Shown here: piece by piece, positions 54,722-64,000 of the stretch
Numbering within the stretch: position 1 is the stretch's first letter
How the letters are laid out: the number at the start of each line of letters is the position of its first letter
DNA from: Escarpia spicata
Taxonomy: Eukaryota; Annelida; Polychaeta; Sabellida; Siboglinidae
NCBI GenBank assembly: GCA_963995525.1
Contig: OZ023206.1
Coordinates: 73,624,506 to 73,688,505, forward strand
DNA: 64,000 nt
Reading direction: 5' to 3'
Position numbers and translations under genes: made by a program
The notes under the pieces: model-generated
Seen by the model: only the letters and a program-made list of their open reading frames with translations
What the model was told of the DNA's origin: nothing
The model's database searches: none

Positions 54722-54825
54722 GACGACGACGACGACGATCGACGAACGACGACTATTATATAGAGAGCGATAACCGTGATGACGATGAGACCGACAACGG
54801 CGACCGTTCGTTGTATTGACGGCAT
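54643..54825 (-). CDS. Possible 60-residue membrane protein overlapping integrase
   Basis: It begins with an ATG 2 bp after the stop of the 241-residue protein gene, the same spacing as between two capsid-region genes. It has one strong membrane segment (TVAVVGLIVITVIALYIIVV), then Arg-Arg and a Ser/Thr-rich tail with two NET glycosylation-type sites. It overlaps the integrase 5' end by 79 bp in another frame and spans its TATA box. Genuine or chance is undecided. Confidence 0.4.
   Translation of the reverse strand: MPSIQRTVAVVGLIVITVIALYIIVVVRRSSSSSSWCPGGVVVQNETFENETTMTTTTLN
54756..54762 (-). promoter_or_regulatory. TATA box of the integrase gene
   Basis: Minus-strand TATATAA in CTCTCTATATAATAG, about 38 bp before the integrase ATG at 54721. 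Confidence 0.6.
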
Positions 54826-54827
54826 CG

Positions 54828-55553
54828 TCACATCGATTCCCAAGCGTCCAACGCTCTCTTTCTAGAACGTCGTCTTCGCACCGCCTTCCCCGCTGAACTG
54901 ACCGATCCCGTCTCCTCCTCTCCTTCTCTTGACCGCCGCCGCCGTCGCTCCATGTACTCCCGATAGCGCGGGTTGCCGACGAACTCCATAGGAATGTTCA
55001 TACCCTTCATACTCAACCCGAAAGCGCGCCATCCTAAGGGCTGCGTCGTCTTCGTTCTCGTTCGCATGAGATCGTTCACTAGATCGACCATGTTACTCCC
55101 CGCGATCGTTTTACCGTCGTACACGAATTCGCCGCGTTCGTTCCATCGACACAAGGGATCGGCTTTCATTTTCGCAATAAGTAGACTCGCCTTCCCTTTC
55201 AGCGTTTTCGGCATGCTGGCTACGATTTCGCGCTCTACGGCCTCCGACGATGGTGGCGCCGCCGCCGCCGCCGTCGTGGTCTGTGGTATCTCGCCGCCGT
55301 CGGCGTTGACCATCGACACGCGTACCGGTTGCGCCGTTCGAGCCGCCTCTATAGTGTTGTAGCGACTCAGCAGCTGATTGTACGACACCACCTTATCGCG
55401 CTCGGATAAATCTGATCGCTCTAGAATATCTTTCATGTCGCTGTCCAGGCTACTCAGTACACGTAATCGGGGGGTGCTGCTCGACTGCTGCGGTTGAAGG
55501 AGACTTTCCACCAATCGCGGGTCGACCAACGCCATCTTCTTCGCGTACTGCAT
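54828..55553 (-). CDS. Conserved Polinton protein of unknown function (241 aa)
   Basis: Begins MQYAKKMALVDPRLVESLLQ, followed by LSSLDSDMKDILERSDLSER and DKVVSYNQLLSRY, a helical N-terminal part. After a Thr/Ala-rich linker comes LLIAKMKADPLCRWNERGEF, VYDGKTIAGSNMVDLVNDLM and GWRAFGLSMKGMNIPMEFVG N-P-R-Y, then a basic tail rich in Arg. I recognise this arrangement (MQ.AKKM.LV ... L..LD.EM..IL ... W...GE.VY.G..I..S.I.DLVND) from Polinton-type elements of other invertebrates, but no function is established to my knowledge. It starts 3 bp after the stop of the 136-residue gene. Confidence 0.75.
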   Translation of the reverse strand: MQYAKKMALVDPRLVESLLQPQQSSSTPRLRVLSSLDSDMKDILERSDLSERDKVVSYNQLLSRYNTIEAARTAQPVRVSMVNADGGEIPQTTTAAAAAPPSSEAVEREIVASMPKTLKGKASLLIAKMKADPLCRWNERGEFVYDGKTIAGSNMVDLVNDLMRTRTKTTQPLGWRAFGLSMKGMNIPMEFVGNPRYREYMERRRRRSREGEEETGSVSSAGKAVRRRRSRKRALDAWESM

Positions 55554-55556
55554 CGA

Positions 55557-55967
55557 TTAACCCCCGATAAACTGTTTGAGTAGTGGCAGGAAAACGGTGC
55601 TCGCTAACGGCGCTAGCAGGGCCGTCAGAAAACCACCCGCCCCCGTTTGCAAGATGGCTCGCTTCCGCTTCACCGGAATTCGTTTGTTGACCAAATCACG
55701 CAGGTGATCTCTGTATTTTGTCAACACGCGTTTCTGCTTCGGCGACACCTTCACGTTCCCTCTCAGAATATTGTACGCGCAATCGCATAGACTACATATG
55801 AGACCGACCTCCGAGTGGGCGAGCACGGCTTTTCGCAGATCTACGTTCCGCTTATGTCTATCCATCAACTGCAGGGCGAAAATGTGTCTCTTCAGGCGTT
55901 GCTCCGAAAACGTCGTTGCCTCCTTCGGTCGTCGCTTCGCCGCTACCACCGCGCGTCTTCCCGTCAT
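55557..55967 (-). CDS. Conserved small Polinton protein with hydrophobic C-terminus
   Basis: 136 residues. It is basic at the start (VVAAKRRPKEA), then RLKRHIFALQLMDRHKRNVD, LICSLCDCAYNILRGNVKVS, KRVLTKYRDHLRDLVNKRIP and VKRKRAILQTGAGGFLTALL, ending in a hydrophobic stretch and IGG. The pattern C(D/E)CAxNxLxGN....K.L...R..LR.L..K+.....K+..L.. with a GGFL...L.P C-terminus is common to Polinton-derived genes in many invertebrates. Function unknown; the amphipathic end could touch membranes. A TATA-like box lies at 56003, 36 bp before the ATG. Confidence 0.75.
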   Translation of the reverse strand: MTGRRAVVAAKRRPKEATTFSEQRLKRHIFALQLMDRHKRNVDLRKAVLAHSEVGLICSLCDCAYNILRGNVKVSPKQKRVLTKYRDHLRDLVNKRIPVKRKRAILQTGAGGFLTALLAPLASTVFLPLLKQFIGG

Positions 55968-56002
55968 ACCGACTAATGCGTACGCGACGACGTCCCTCTC
56001 TA

Positions 56003-56008
56003 CTTATA
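56003..56008 (-). promoter_or_regulatory. TATA-like box before the 136-residue gene
   Basis: Minus-strand TATAAG in CAACTATAAGTAG, overlapping the 3' end of the ATPase gene. Confidence 0.5.
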
Positions 56009-56636
56009 GTTGACCACCACCCTTCCGTACGTAGACGTACTGAAGGGGGTCGTCCGGAAATATACACGTACGCAGCCGCATGTACTCTTCCGTTTCCTGT
56101 TTCAGGTCGACGAAGAGATAGCCGTACGCTGGCGACGTCGCGTCTTTGAAAGACTCTATCATGTACTTGACCTCTCCCGGATACACCTGTTTCGCTAGGT
56201 GACCTACTTGACCAACGTCTCGGGGGTTCTTAAATAGTGCTAGGTATTGGGCGTTCAGGCTGATTGTGCGGTTTTCTCCCCCTTTCGGAAACATGTTCTG
56301 TCTGAGTTGTACGACCGACGTATTACAATGATGACTTTTTTTAGTAAATAGCGCCGTCACCCCGCTATCGGCTTCCTCCATGAGGTCGTCGAGTACTAAA
56401 AGCGTCCTCTTTTTACCGTCTAAATACGTCGTAGTCGGCAGGCCGTCTACGAACTCTATTTCCGGAGACATAGACGCGTAGGCGGGCTGCCACTGCCCGT
56501 AACACCACAGGACTTTTTCGGGCGCCGGATCGATCATAGCGCTTCGTATCAGACGGTCGACGAACGTCGTCTTACCGCATCCCGTAGGCCCTGATACTAT
56601 ACACGTAAACGGATGCTTCAACAACGGTCCGCCCAT
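56004..56636 (-). CDS. FtsK/HerA-type DNA-packaging ATPase
   Basis: 210 residues from the first ATG (56636); a GTG two codons earlier is not needed. Walker A is GPTGCGKT (residues 16-23) and Walker B is TLLVLDDLM (78-86), followed by a conserved SHHCNTSVVQLRQNMFPKG and NAQYLALFKNPRD, the sensor-like region of the poxvirus A32 / Polinton ATPase family. These motors pump DNA into preformed capsids in large DNA viruses. The frame is intact. A TATA box at about 56674-56682 lies within the 3' end of the NADAR gene. Confidence 0.93.
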   Translation of the reverse strand: MGGPLLKHPFTCIVSGPTGCGKTTFVDRLIRSAMIDPAPEKVLWCYGQWQPAYASMSPEIEFVDGLPTTTYLDGKKRTLLVLDDLMEEADSGVTALFTKKSHHCNTSVVQLRQNMFPKGGENRTISLNAQYLALFKNPRDVGQVGHLAKQVYPGEVKYMIESFKDATSPAYGYLFVDLKQETEEYMRLRTCIFPDDPLQYVYVRKGGGQL

Positions 56637-56664
56637 TTTCACGACTGATACTGGCTGATGTTTT

Positions 56665-57120
56665 TTACGTGTCTTTATAAAAGGCGCGCACCTCCATCAA
56701 CAGTTTACCGAGCTTGTTTTCGCCCTCGACGTCACCAATCCTGGTACCCCAGAAACCCTCCCTACTCGGCACCCACTCCACCAATTCGGCGTCCCCGGTG
56801 GCCAACAGTTCGGCCTTCAACTCCCCGTCGAACTTACTCATCAACAGTCCCTTCATACAAGCGACCCTAACGACGTTCCATTCGGTTCCCGTTCTCTTTT
56901 TTCGAATACCGTAACTGAGTCGTTTCGCTACGTAGGGCGATCGCACTCTTTTGATACACACGGCGCATGCGAGGTCTTCGTTGAATAGCGCTTTCCTATA
57001 CTGATAGGCGTGCTCGACGGATCGGAAGACCCGACCGTACGCCATCAATCGGCACCTGTACATATTCGACAAGAAGGAGCGCGAACCGCCAAACTTTATA
57101 CGTTCCGAGGATGACAACAT
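56665..57120 (-). CDS. NADAR (YbiA-like, DUF1768) domain protein
   Basis: 151 residues, intact and essentially one domain. Signature blocks: FLSNMY (16-21), SVEHAYQYRKA (34-44), SPYVAKRLSYG (61-71), LLATGDAELVEWVP (105-118), FWG (123-125) and EGENKLGKLLMEVR (132-145). NADAR proteins bind NAD/ADP-ribose derivatives; bacterial members paired with DarT-like toxins remove ADP-ribose from guanine bases, and YbiA-like members are N-glycosidases. It is the rightmost gene and lies next to the ATPase, with its own TATA box. A role in DNA repair or against host ADP-ribosylation is inferred. It is not part of the core Polinton gene set. Confidence 0.82.
   Translation of the reverse strand: MLSSSERIKFGGSRSFLSNMYRCRLMAYGRVFRSVEHAYQYRKALFNEDLACAVCIKRVRSPYVAKRLSYGIRKKRTGTEWNVVRVACMKGLLMSKFDGELKAELLATGDAELVEWVPSREGFWGTRIGDVEGENKLGKLLMEVRAFYKDT
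56674..56682 (-). promoter_or_regulatory. TATA box of the packaging ATPase gene
   Basis: Minus-strand TTTTATAAAG, about 40 bp before the ATG at 56636 and inside the end of the NADAR frame. Confidence 0.55.
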
Positions 57121-57153
57121 GACTACTACCGATAAAACCGCTACCGATACCGC

Positions 57154-57161
57154 TTATATAG
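57154..57161 (-). promoter_or_regulatory. TATA box of the NADAR gene
   Basis: Minus-strand TATATAAG in GACTATATAAGCGG, about 37 bp before the ATG at 57120, just inside the right terminal repeat. Confidence 0.6.
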
Positions 57162-57272
57162 TCACAGATAGGGCCGACGCCGGCTTCTATGAGTGGTTTT
57201 ATCTCGGTTATACACACTTCGATCGCTAGTCGTTGATCGCTTAAGACGTTGATCGCTAGGTGTGAATTGGTT

Positions 57273-57708
57273 TAATCGCTAGATGGCGTTATCACTTAAC
57301 TAGGGACGCTGTTATTAATCGCTGGAGGGCGCTTTTCATTCACAAAAGTGACAGGCCATCAATCACGTTTTTTATAACTAGGTTCCCGATTCCACTCAGG
57401 TTACACAAAACCCTTTGATCTTTTTTTTATAAGTAGGTTCCCGATTTTGATAATGACGTTTTTTATGCACGTACTTAGGTCTAAAAAGGGGCGGGGCGAG
57501 ACTGTGCCTTGTCTCTATACTACTTATGATTATATATAATTATATATATATAATCATAAAATGGAATATGCTATATATACGTTATGCAACACAAACAATG
57601 AAACAACAAATATTTCCATGTATATACACTGTATATACATAATACGTGGGTTGTACGTATTTTTTCGCAAACAATATATATACAGGTCTACGCTGCGCGA
57701 CGCCGATA
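57273..57708. repeat. Polinton right terminal inverted repeat
   Basis: Reverse complement of 40696-41130, including GCGAGACTGTGCCTTGTCTC and the outer end CGCTGCGCGACGCCGATA. It differs from the left by an AT-rich palindromic insertion at about 57524-57555 and by fewer internal tandem units. High similarity suggests the two ends were copied from each other recently, as expected of protein-primed replication. Confidence 0.95.
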
Positions 57709-58612
57709 GTTTCATACCAGCGTTTCTACATTACGTGAAATTCTTACTATTGGTATATGAATAAAACTAATAAAACATGCACTTCTACTCCTTATGCGTC
57801 TTCTCTCTCTCCCCCTTCTAAACTGTCCTCACCATTCAACATTGACCTTTCCGCTTTCGAATCATCGCGGCCGAATCATCCGAAAACGAAACCTGCAAAC
57901 CGTTGGAATCCGTCAGCGGCTCCTCATTGAACACCTCAATGTAGCTTCCTCGTGTGTTTTGTCCTCCTCCACGTGCGACGTGACCAGGCCTGTGTCCACC
58001 CGTAGTAACTAACCACTGCACACTGTGCACTGGGTGGGGACTGTATGAATTCTATTAAAGTTGCATTCTGATATATTCCATCTTTTAAATACACAATTCC
58101 CATGACTCGATATGCCCCATACACTATAGGCCATTTACCTGAACTCCATAAAAACTTTTTTGTCACGCAGTATGCAACTTTAAGATAACACTACCTGTAT
58201 GCCGAAAGCTTAGGCATATTACGCCGCTGGCCGAACCTGGCGACCGTTAATTTTGCAAAAGCATAATTTTTCAAATAACATGTCAAAGGCAAGTGACATA
58301 CACGGTAGCAAGTATGATCAGGTAAAAAGTTTATTTGTACGTTTGCGCGCAACACGGCTAATTCCGAGAAGAAAAAAATATATATACGCTGTTGCTGCAA
58401 CCAGACCCTGTTTCTCGGCGAACTCACGCAGCTGGTCAATAGTCGGAAGTAGCGTGACTAAACAGTTTAATACAACTGTACAAGCCTATGCGCCCTGGTG
58501 CTGGGGTTTGGCGTTCACCCAACTCGCACATACACGCAGTTTCGGATTGAATTGAATACCAGTATGACCGAAACGAAAACACTGGTGTCGGAACGTCGAC
58601 ATCTGTTGACAC
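57709..58612. other. Right flank of Polinton; degraded coding-like stretch on the minus strand
   Basis: Minus-strand frames at 57936-58166 (LWSSGKWPIVYGAYRVMGIV, YLKDGIYQNATLIEFIQS) and 57836-58030 (GGGQNTRGSYIEVFNEEPLT) look protein-like and appear to be one gene interrupted by a frame change around 58010. I recognise no family. The rest shows nothing. Confidence 0.3.
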
Positions 58613-59690
58613 TATGAGACAGTTGGATGAGTCTGTGTGAGGGTTGGTTGAGTCTGTGTGAGTGTTGGATGAGTCTGTGTGAGGGTTAGTTGAGTCTGTG
58701 TGAGTGTCGGTTTAGTTTGTGTAAGTGCTGGTTGAGTTTGTGTGAGTGTTGGTTGAGTTTGTGTGAGGGTTGGTTGAGTAAGTGTGAATGCTGGTTGAGT
58801 CTGTGTTGGTTGAGTCTGTGAGTACGTGCTCGTTGAGTTTAAACAAGTGTGGGTTGAGTCTGTGTGAATGTTGATTGTGTCTGTATATGTTGGTTGAGTC
58901 TATGTGAGTGCTGGTTGGTATGTGTGAATGCTTGTTGAGTTTGTGTGAGTGTCGGTTTAGTTTGCGTGAGTGCTTGTTGAGTCTATGTGAGTGTTGCTTG
59001 AGTCTGTGTGAGTGTTGGCTGAGTCGATATGTATTGGTTGAATGTTGGTTGAATCTGTGTGAATGCTGGTTGAGTCTCTATAAGTGCTAGTTGAGTATGT
59101 ATGAGTGTAGATTGTCTCTGTGTGAGTGCTGGTTGAGTCTGATTGAGTGCTAGTTGAGTCTGTGCGAATGGTTGATGAGTCTGCGTGAGTGCTGGGTGAA
59201 TCTGTGAGTGTTTGTTGTGTCTGTGTGAGGGTTAGTTGAGTCTATGTGAGTGCTGGTTGAGTCTGTGTGAATGTTGATTGAGTGTGTGAGTGCTCGTTTT
59301 GTTTGAATGAATGTGGGTTGAGTCTCTGTCAGTGCTTGTTTAGTCTGTGTAAGTGGTGGTTGAGTCTGTTTGAGTGATGGTTGAGTCTGTTTGAGTGTTA
59401 GTTGAGTCTGTGAGCGTACTGGATGAGTCTGTGCGAATGCTGATTGGATCTATATGAGTCTTTGTTGAGCCTGTGTGACTGTTGTTTGAGTCAGTGTGAG
59501 TGCTAGTTGTGTATGTGTGAGTGTTACTGGAGTTTGTGAGTGTTGGTTGAGTTAGATCGAGTGTGGGTTGAGTCTCTGTAGATGCTGGTTGAGTCTATAC
59601 CATTGCTGGTTGGGTTTGTGTGAGCGCTGGTTGAGTCTGTGCAAGTGCTAATTGAGTTACTGTGATTGCTGATTGAGTATGTTTGAGTAG
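58613..59690. repeat. ~21-bp minisatellite, about 50 copies
   Basis: Irregular tandem copies of a unit close to TGGTTGAGTCTGTGTGAGTG over more than 1 kb, with many single-base variants and occasional shortened units. Frames through it (for example CECLLSLCECRFSLRECLLS) are artefacts of the repeat. Confidence 0.95.
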
Positions 59691-61845
59691 GAGCTGATAA
59701 AGTGTAGAGAAGTGGAACCTCACTAATAAGCTCACCCGTGGGACTGGATAAACGTGTCCTGAATGGCGAGGTGATCGTACTAACAAGACTATTTTTCCTA
59801 CCCCTATGTGTTACAAAAATAGTTGAGTCTACCATAGTTTGACCGCCCTTGCGGGGTGGTTGTGTTACCGAAGTGAACATAAAGCAAGGTTCCAATACAA
59901 GCGGCATTTACAAGCTCCAATTCCACCAAATGACGGGGCAAAGATTGTCAACGGCGATAAACAACGTGTTATCTACATATTATCTACATGCACCTTTATG
60001 TTGCCATCATGTTCGCAAGCCAAAGATGATGTTATCGGGACATATTATGTATCCTGATTGCCGTCGGTCATGTGGGTTATCAACAATGGCGTCTTTCATC
60101 GCCGAATGAGTAATAGTCGACAAAACAACACCGTGCAGCTGTCAGTCGCCTCAGATACATGCAGTTGTGTTTATTTGTTGATATTATTGATTGATTTACT
60201 AATAACTGACGCGTATAATGTAGCAACACGGTCAGCTAAAACATAAAACGTTTCCCTAGAACGTGTAACGTCACACGCAGCCACGCTGTGTACGGTTGTG
60301 CTGGCGGTACATACAGAGTTACTGAAGCAAGGAAATGCCAATGCTGATATGTGAGGTCACTGGCGGAGGTGGCGGGGCTAAGTCATACGTGGTCTGAGCA
60401 GCTGCAGATCCAAGACACAACCTCTATGTCACGGGTGACTACTTCTTAAAAGATGTTTTCGAGAAGGTTCTATAATATACAGGCACCTGTCAATGAAATA
60501 CGTAATTGTATCAACATAACGGCATACGTTACCACGTGTCTTTTTCCTGCACTATGATTGACGTAACGGGTTCGCTTCACCCCGCCCCACCCTTACGTTT
60601 TGAGTTTGAGCCAGATCGTAGCGAGCTTGAGCATATTGCTTCTTCGTCCACTTAAACGCTGACCAGGAATACATTCACTCAACGTCAGTTTTGTTGAATA
60701 TCCCTGCAGAATCAATCAACGGTAGGTAGACACATATATGTGTAGGCCCTGTGTGGTTATTATTTACAACCACTGCACGACGACAGCACTGTAAGAGCGC
60801 TCTCCATTGTTGATTGACAGTCAGCCGAACTGTACACAGTGCTGTATTCCATCAGCCTTTAAACAGTATATATATAGGCGAACGTCGCAAAAATGTTAAA
60901 CTCGTGGTAAATATGCGAGCAATTTGTTGCACCACGACTTTCAGGAAATGTGTCGCTTGGTTTTTACAAATGGTTTCATTAGCGAATGTATATGGGTGTT
61001 GGCGTCACGTAGACGTTGACGAGAGAATATGTGTTCCAATGGGCTAGCAATCCATGTAGGCTGTATAGCGCAAACGATTCGCGTCGCTATTCAGCGAGCT
61101 TACCATACGGCGTACGCCAAATAACCGCGTAACATTTCACAAGGATTCATTCATTTGACAAGTCGCGTCAATAGAACCGGGTAGGCATATGAGTAAGAAA
61201 AAGTACTGGATGTCCGCAGATATATGTAAGTTGTATAACATGCTAAGGTAACCGCGCTCTTCGGATGTACGGCCTCGGTCACGGTTGAGTGAAGCAAACC
61301 GGTTGAGTGAAGTGAACCGTAACGAGGTGCAGCTCGAATGACAGAGCCCGCAACGACCACAGCGAGAATGACAGAGCTCACAGCGACCACAGCGGTCGCT
61401 GCGAGCTCTGTCTTTCGCGCTGTGGAAGTGTACTGCCTGTGGCTCACACGTAGCGCCTTTTCAAAGTTTACAAACAGGCGCTTAAATGCCACTCATTCGT
61501 TCAACTGGCGGGACTGGCTGGCGGCAACACAAATCCACGTATTCTATTTGGATTGGTATTTATTAGTAACATAACATAACATAACATAACGTTTATTTGA
61601 CCCCATATAGGTACACAATTAATTGGTTTTTGAACATCACTTATGTTGTAATAAACAACAAATATAAACATTATGCAGACATACATAAACGAATATCATT
61701 ATATGTTCAACATACTATTCGGAAAATACATACAAACGCATGTGCAGCTATTATGGTATTGGTGTACCATAGATATCATATAGATATCAAATAGCTTATT
61801 CAATCGGGGTCGGTGACTCCTATTAAGACACAATTGTCGCTATCA
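59691..61845. other. No gene recognised; hairpin and short repeats
   Basis: No coding region could be supported. It includes an 18-bp-stem hairpin at 61371-61411, a duplicated 33-bp motif just before it, a GGTTGAGTGAAG pair at about 61283-61315, and an ACATA run at 61567-61590 followed by TTTATTTGACCCC, which looks like the reversed tail of a LINE. Confidence 0.45.
61371..61411. repeat. 18-bp-stem hairpin
   Basis: ACAGAGCTCACAGCGACC pairs with GGTCGCTGCGAGCTCTGT with one mismatch around a 5-base loop. The left arm is also present, diverged, as a direct repeat at about 61339-61364. Confidence 0.8.
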
Positions 61846-64000
61846 AGATATGTGAGCCACTGGGGAGTAGCGATCACAACCAGATACATTTTACCATCAA
61901 AGTAAAATCAGAAAGGAATAGCAAAAAGTTGTATAGGAGAAATTTCCACAAAGGAAGGTATAAGGACATGAGGAAATATTTAGCAAAGATAGACTGGAAT
62001 AAGACACTGAAAAATAAGACGGCAACAGAATGCTGGAATATATTAAAGAGTGAAATTAAGTGCATAATCGATCAATTTGTACCCTTCAAAAAACAATGAA
62101 AACGGTCCAAAAAGAAACACTTATCGAAAGAAGCCATTAGAAAAATTAAGTATAAACAAATGATGTGGAAGTCATATAGATGTACTGGAAATGATGAAGA
62201 CTACAACAATTATAAAGAAGCACTTAACCAAGCTACAGCTGAAATTAGAAATTCAAAGAGAAGCTATGAACAACAATTAGCTAGTAATATAAAACATGAC
62301 AGCAAGAGTTTTTATGCGTATGTTCGAAGCAAACAGAAAGTTCAAGATAAGGTCGGTCCTCTAGAAGATAGTGCTGGAAATATAATATCAGAGGGATTCA
62401 TAATGGCAGAAGACCTTAATGAGTACTTTAGTTCAGTGTTTACCAGGGAAGATATAAGTTCACTGCCAATAACAGAGGATAAGTTCAAGGGGGCAGATTC
62501 AGACTATTTAGGACAATTAATTGTAACCCCGGAAATGGTAGCTAAGAAAATAAGGGCTATGAAGGATAATAAATCACTTGGAGTGGATGGTATTACACCC
62601 AAACTACTATTGGAAATTGTAGAACAAATTAGCATACCACTTGCAACAGTTTTCAACTTGTCATTAGAAGAGGGAGTGGTTCCTTTAGAATGGAAAGAAG
62701 CAAACATTATACCGTTATTCAAAAAAGGTTCGAGAAACAAGTCAGAGAACTAGAGACCAGTGAGTTGAAAATTATTAGAAAGACTAATTAAAGATCACAT
62801 GGTGGATTTTCTTGTTAAACAAAACTTGATAAACCCATCTCAACATGGTTTGTTTAAAGCGAGGTCATGCGTAACAAATATGTTATGTTTTTGGGAAGAC
62901 ATCACTAAGTGGGTAGATGAGGGATCACCAGTAGATATCGTCTACTTAGATTTTCAAAAAGCTTTTGACAAAGTACCACATCAAAGATTACTGCTTAAAC
63001 TAAAGGCCCATGGCATAGGAAATGGTATAATAAACTGGATAGAACAATGGCTGATTGACAGAAGACAACGTGTAGTAGTTGATGGGGAGGCTTCAAACTG
63101 GAAATCGGTATTGAGTGGGGTACCACAGGGATCAGTATTAGGTCCTATATTATTCTTAATATACATCAACGATTTGGATGATGCAAGGTGTTGAAATTTG
63201 CGGATGATACAAAAGTGTTTAGAAGGATTAAAAGTGATGGAGATAGACAGCATTTACAAGATGATCTTGACAGGTTGATCAAATGGTCTGAAAAGTGGCA
63301 AATGATGTTCAATTTTGGGAAATGTAAATGCCTCCACATAGGACATGGGAACGAAGAAGTAGAATATACAATGGGGGGTACTGTACTAAGTACTACTGTA
63401 AAAGAAAAGGACTTAGGGTTAACCGTTAGTGCTGATATGAAGATTTCAGAGCAGTGCGGAATTGCAGCTTCAAAGGGAAATCAAATCCTTGGATTAATTA
63501 GGCGAAACATAACGTATAAGGAAAAAGAGCTAATAATACCGCTGTACAAAACAATAGTTAGGCCTCATTTAGAATATTGTATTCAAGCGTGGAGGCCATA
63601 TCGCAGGAAGGACATAGATATGCTAGAAAGAGTGCAGAGGAGAGCAACTAAAATGATACCAAATCTGAGGGATCTTAATTACGAAATACGCCTAAAAAAA
63701 TGCTGTTTAACAACACTAGAGACCAGGAGATTGAGAGGAGATCAGATAGAAATGTTTAAAATATTGAGGGGTTATGAAAATATTGATAGAAATATGTTTT
63801 TCTCGGTTAAGAAAGATAGAAGGACTAGAGGACATGATCTTGCATTAGCAAAGGAGCAGAGTAGATTGGATATAAGAAAGTTTTCATTTTCACAAAGGAC
63901 TGTAAATTAATGGAACAGATTACCTGCTGATTGTGTGGGTGCTAGTAGCGTGAATATGTTTAAAAATAAAATCGACACATACCTCAGACGGGCGGGATAC
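61846..64000 (+). mobile_element. CR1 LINE copy 3, 5' truncated, runs off the window
   Basis: Starts inside the endonuclease coding region (AAGATATGTGAGCCACTGGG) and follows copy 2 with only scattered differences to the end of the window. Together with copy 2 it shows a young CR1 subfamily. Confidence 0.9.
61850..64000 (+). pseudogene. CR1 ORF2 fragment, copy 3
   Basis: Contains the end of the endonuclease (SSDHNQIHFTIKV) and the reverse transcriptase with [46 protein letters not shown] and the CR1 C-terminal signature ERVQRRATKMIPNLRDL. Lesions: TGA near 62097, TAG near 62752 with a following short deletion, a roughly 10-base deletion near 63184 just before the catalytic FADD, and a TAA near 63907. 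Tryptophans mutated to stops in copy 2 are intact here, so the two copies decayed independently. Confidence 0.88.

Noticed and set aside
58908..59090. Leu/Cys/Glu-rich repeat protein
   Set aside because: It is a translation of the 21-bp minisatellite.

Overview
This is animal nuclear DNA, probably from a marine invertebrate, though I cannot name the species. The evidence is a ten-exon split gene with GT-AG introns, long CA/GT microsatellites, several minisatellites, and a dense mixture of LINEs and DNA transposons. I see no rRNA, tRNA or CRISPR array.

Layout. (1) 2.6-5.8 kb, minus strand: a nearly full-length but inactive L2/CR1-type LINE. (2) 6.07-39.48 kb, plus strand: one host gene in ten phase-compatible exons encoding a 491-residue selenium-binding protein 1 / methanethiol oxidase (SELENBP1). 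Exons 2-4 sit among very long CA/GT tracts. Intron 4 (15 kb) and intron 6 (10 kb) are filled with nested transposons. In intron 4, a CR1 LINE was split by a 9.4-kb CACTA/EnSpm-like DNA transposon, which itself carries further LINE pieces. In intron 6, a younger CR1 is inserted in another jockey-superfamily LINE, followed by a deleted hAT transposase. Intron 7 opens with a 53-bp minisatellite. (3) 40.7-57.7 kb: a complete 17-kb Polinton/Maverick, a virus-like self-replicating DNA transposon, with inverted termini of about 0.45 kb. (4) 58.6-59.7 kb: a 21-bp minisatellite. (5) 61.85 kb to the window end: a third CR1 copy, very similar to the second.

The Polinton has two convergent halves. Rightward are an RPA-like single-strand DNA-binding protein, a cluster of exon-like modules, and the protein-primed DNA polymerase. 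Leftward, tightly packed from the right end, are a NADAR-domain protein, the packaging ATPase, two conserved small proteins, the retroviral-type integrase with chromodomain, a membrane protein, the minor capsid protein, a basic protein, the major capsid protein and an adenovirus-type protease. The halves meet at 49.9-50.06 kb with facing polyadenylation signals. Several genes have a TATA box about 36-44 bp before the ATG. Polymerase and integrase each carry a frameshift in this copy; the morphogenesis genes read intact.

The most interesting points are: (a) the DNA-binding gene contains a good internal splice donor in phase 0, and three downstream open segments begin exactly at splice-acceptor-like sites, also in phase 0, suggesting one N-terminal exon joined to alternative C-terminal modules; (b) the NADAR gene, whose family reverses ADP-ribosylation of guanine, hints at a DNA counter-defence or repair role in a Polinton; (c) an OTU-protease-like domain with Cys and His retained lies at the polymerase N-terminus; (d) a PPPY motif occurs in the third alternative module.
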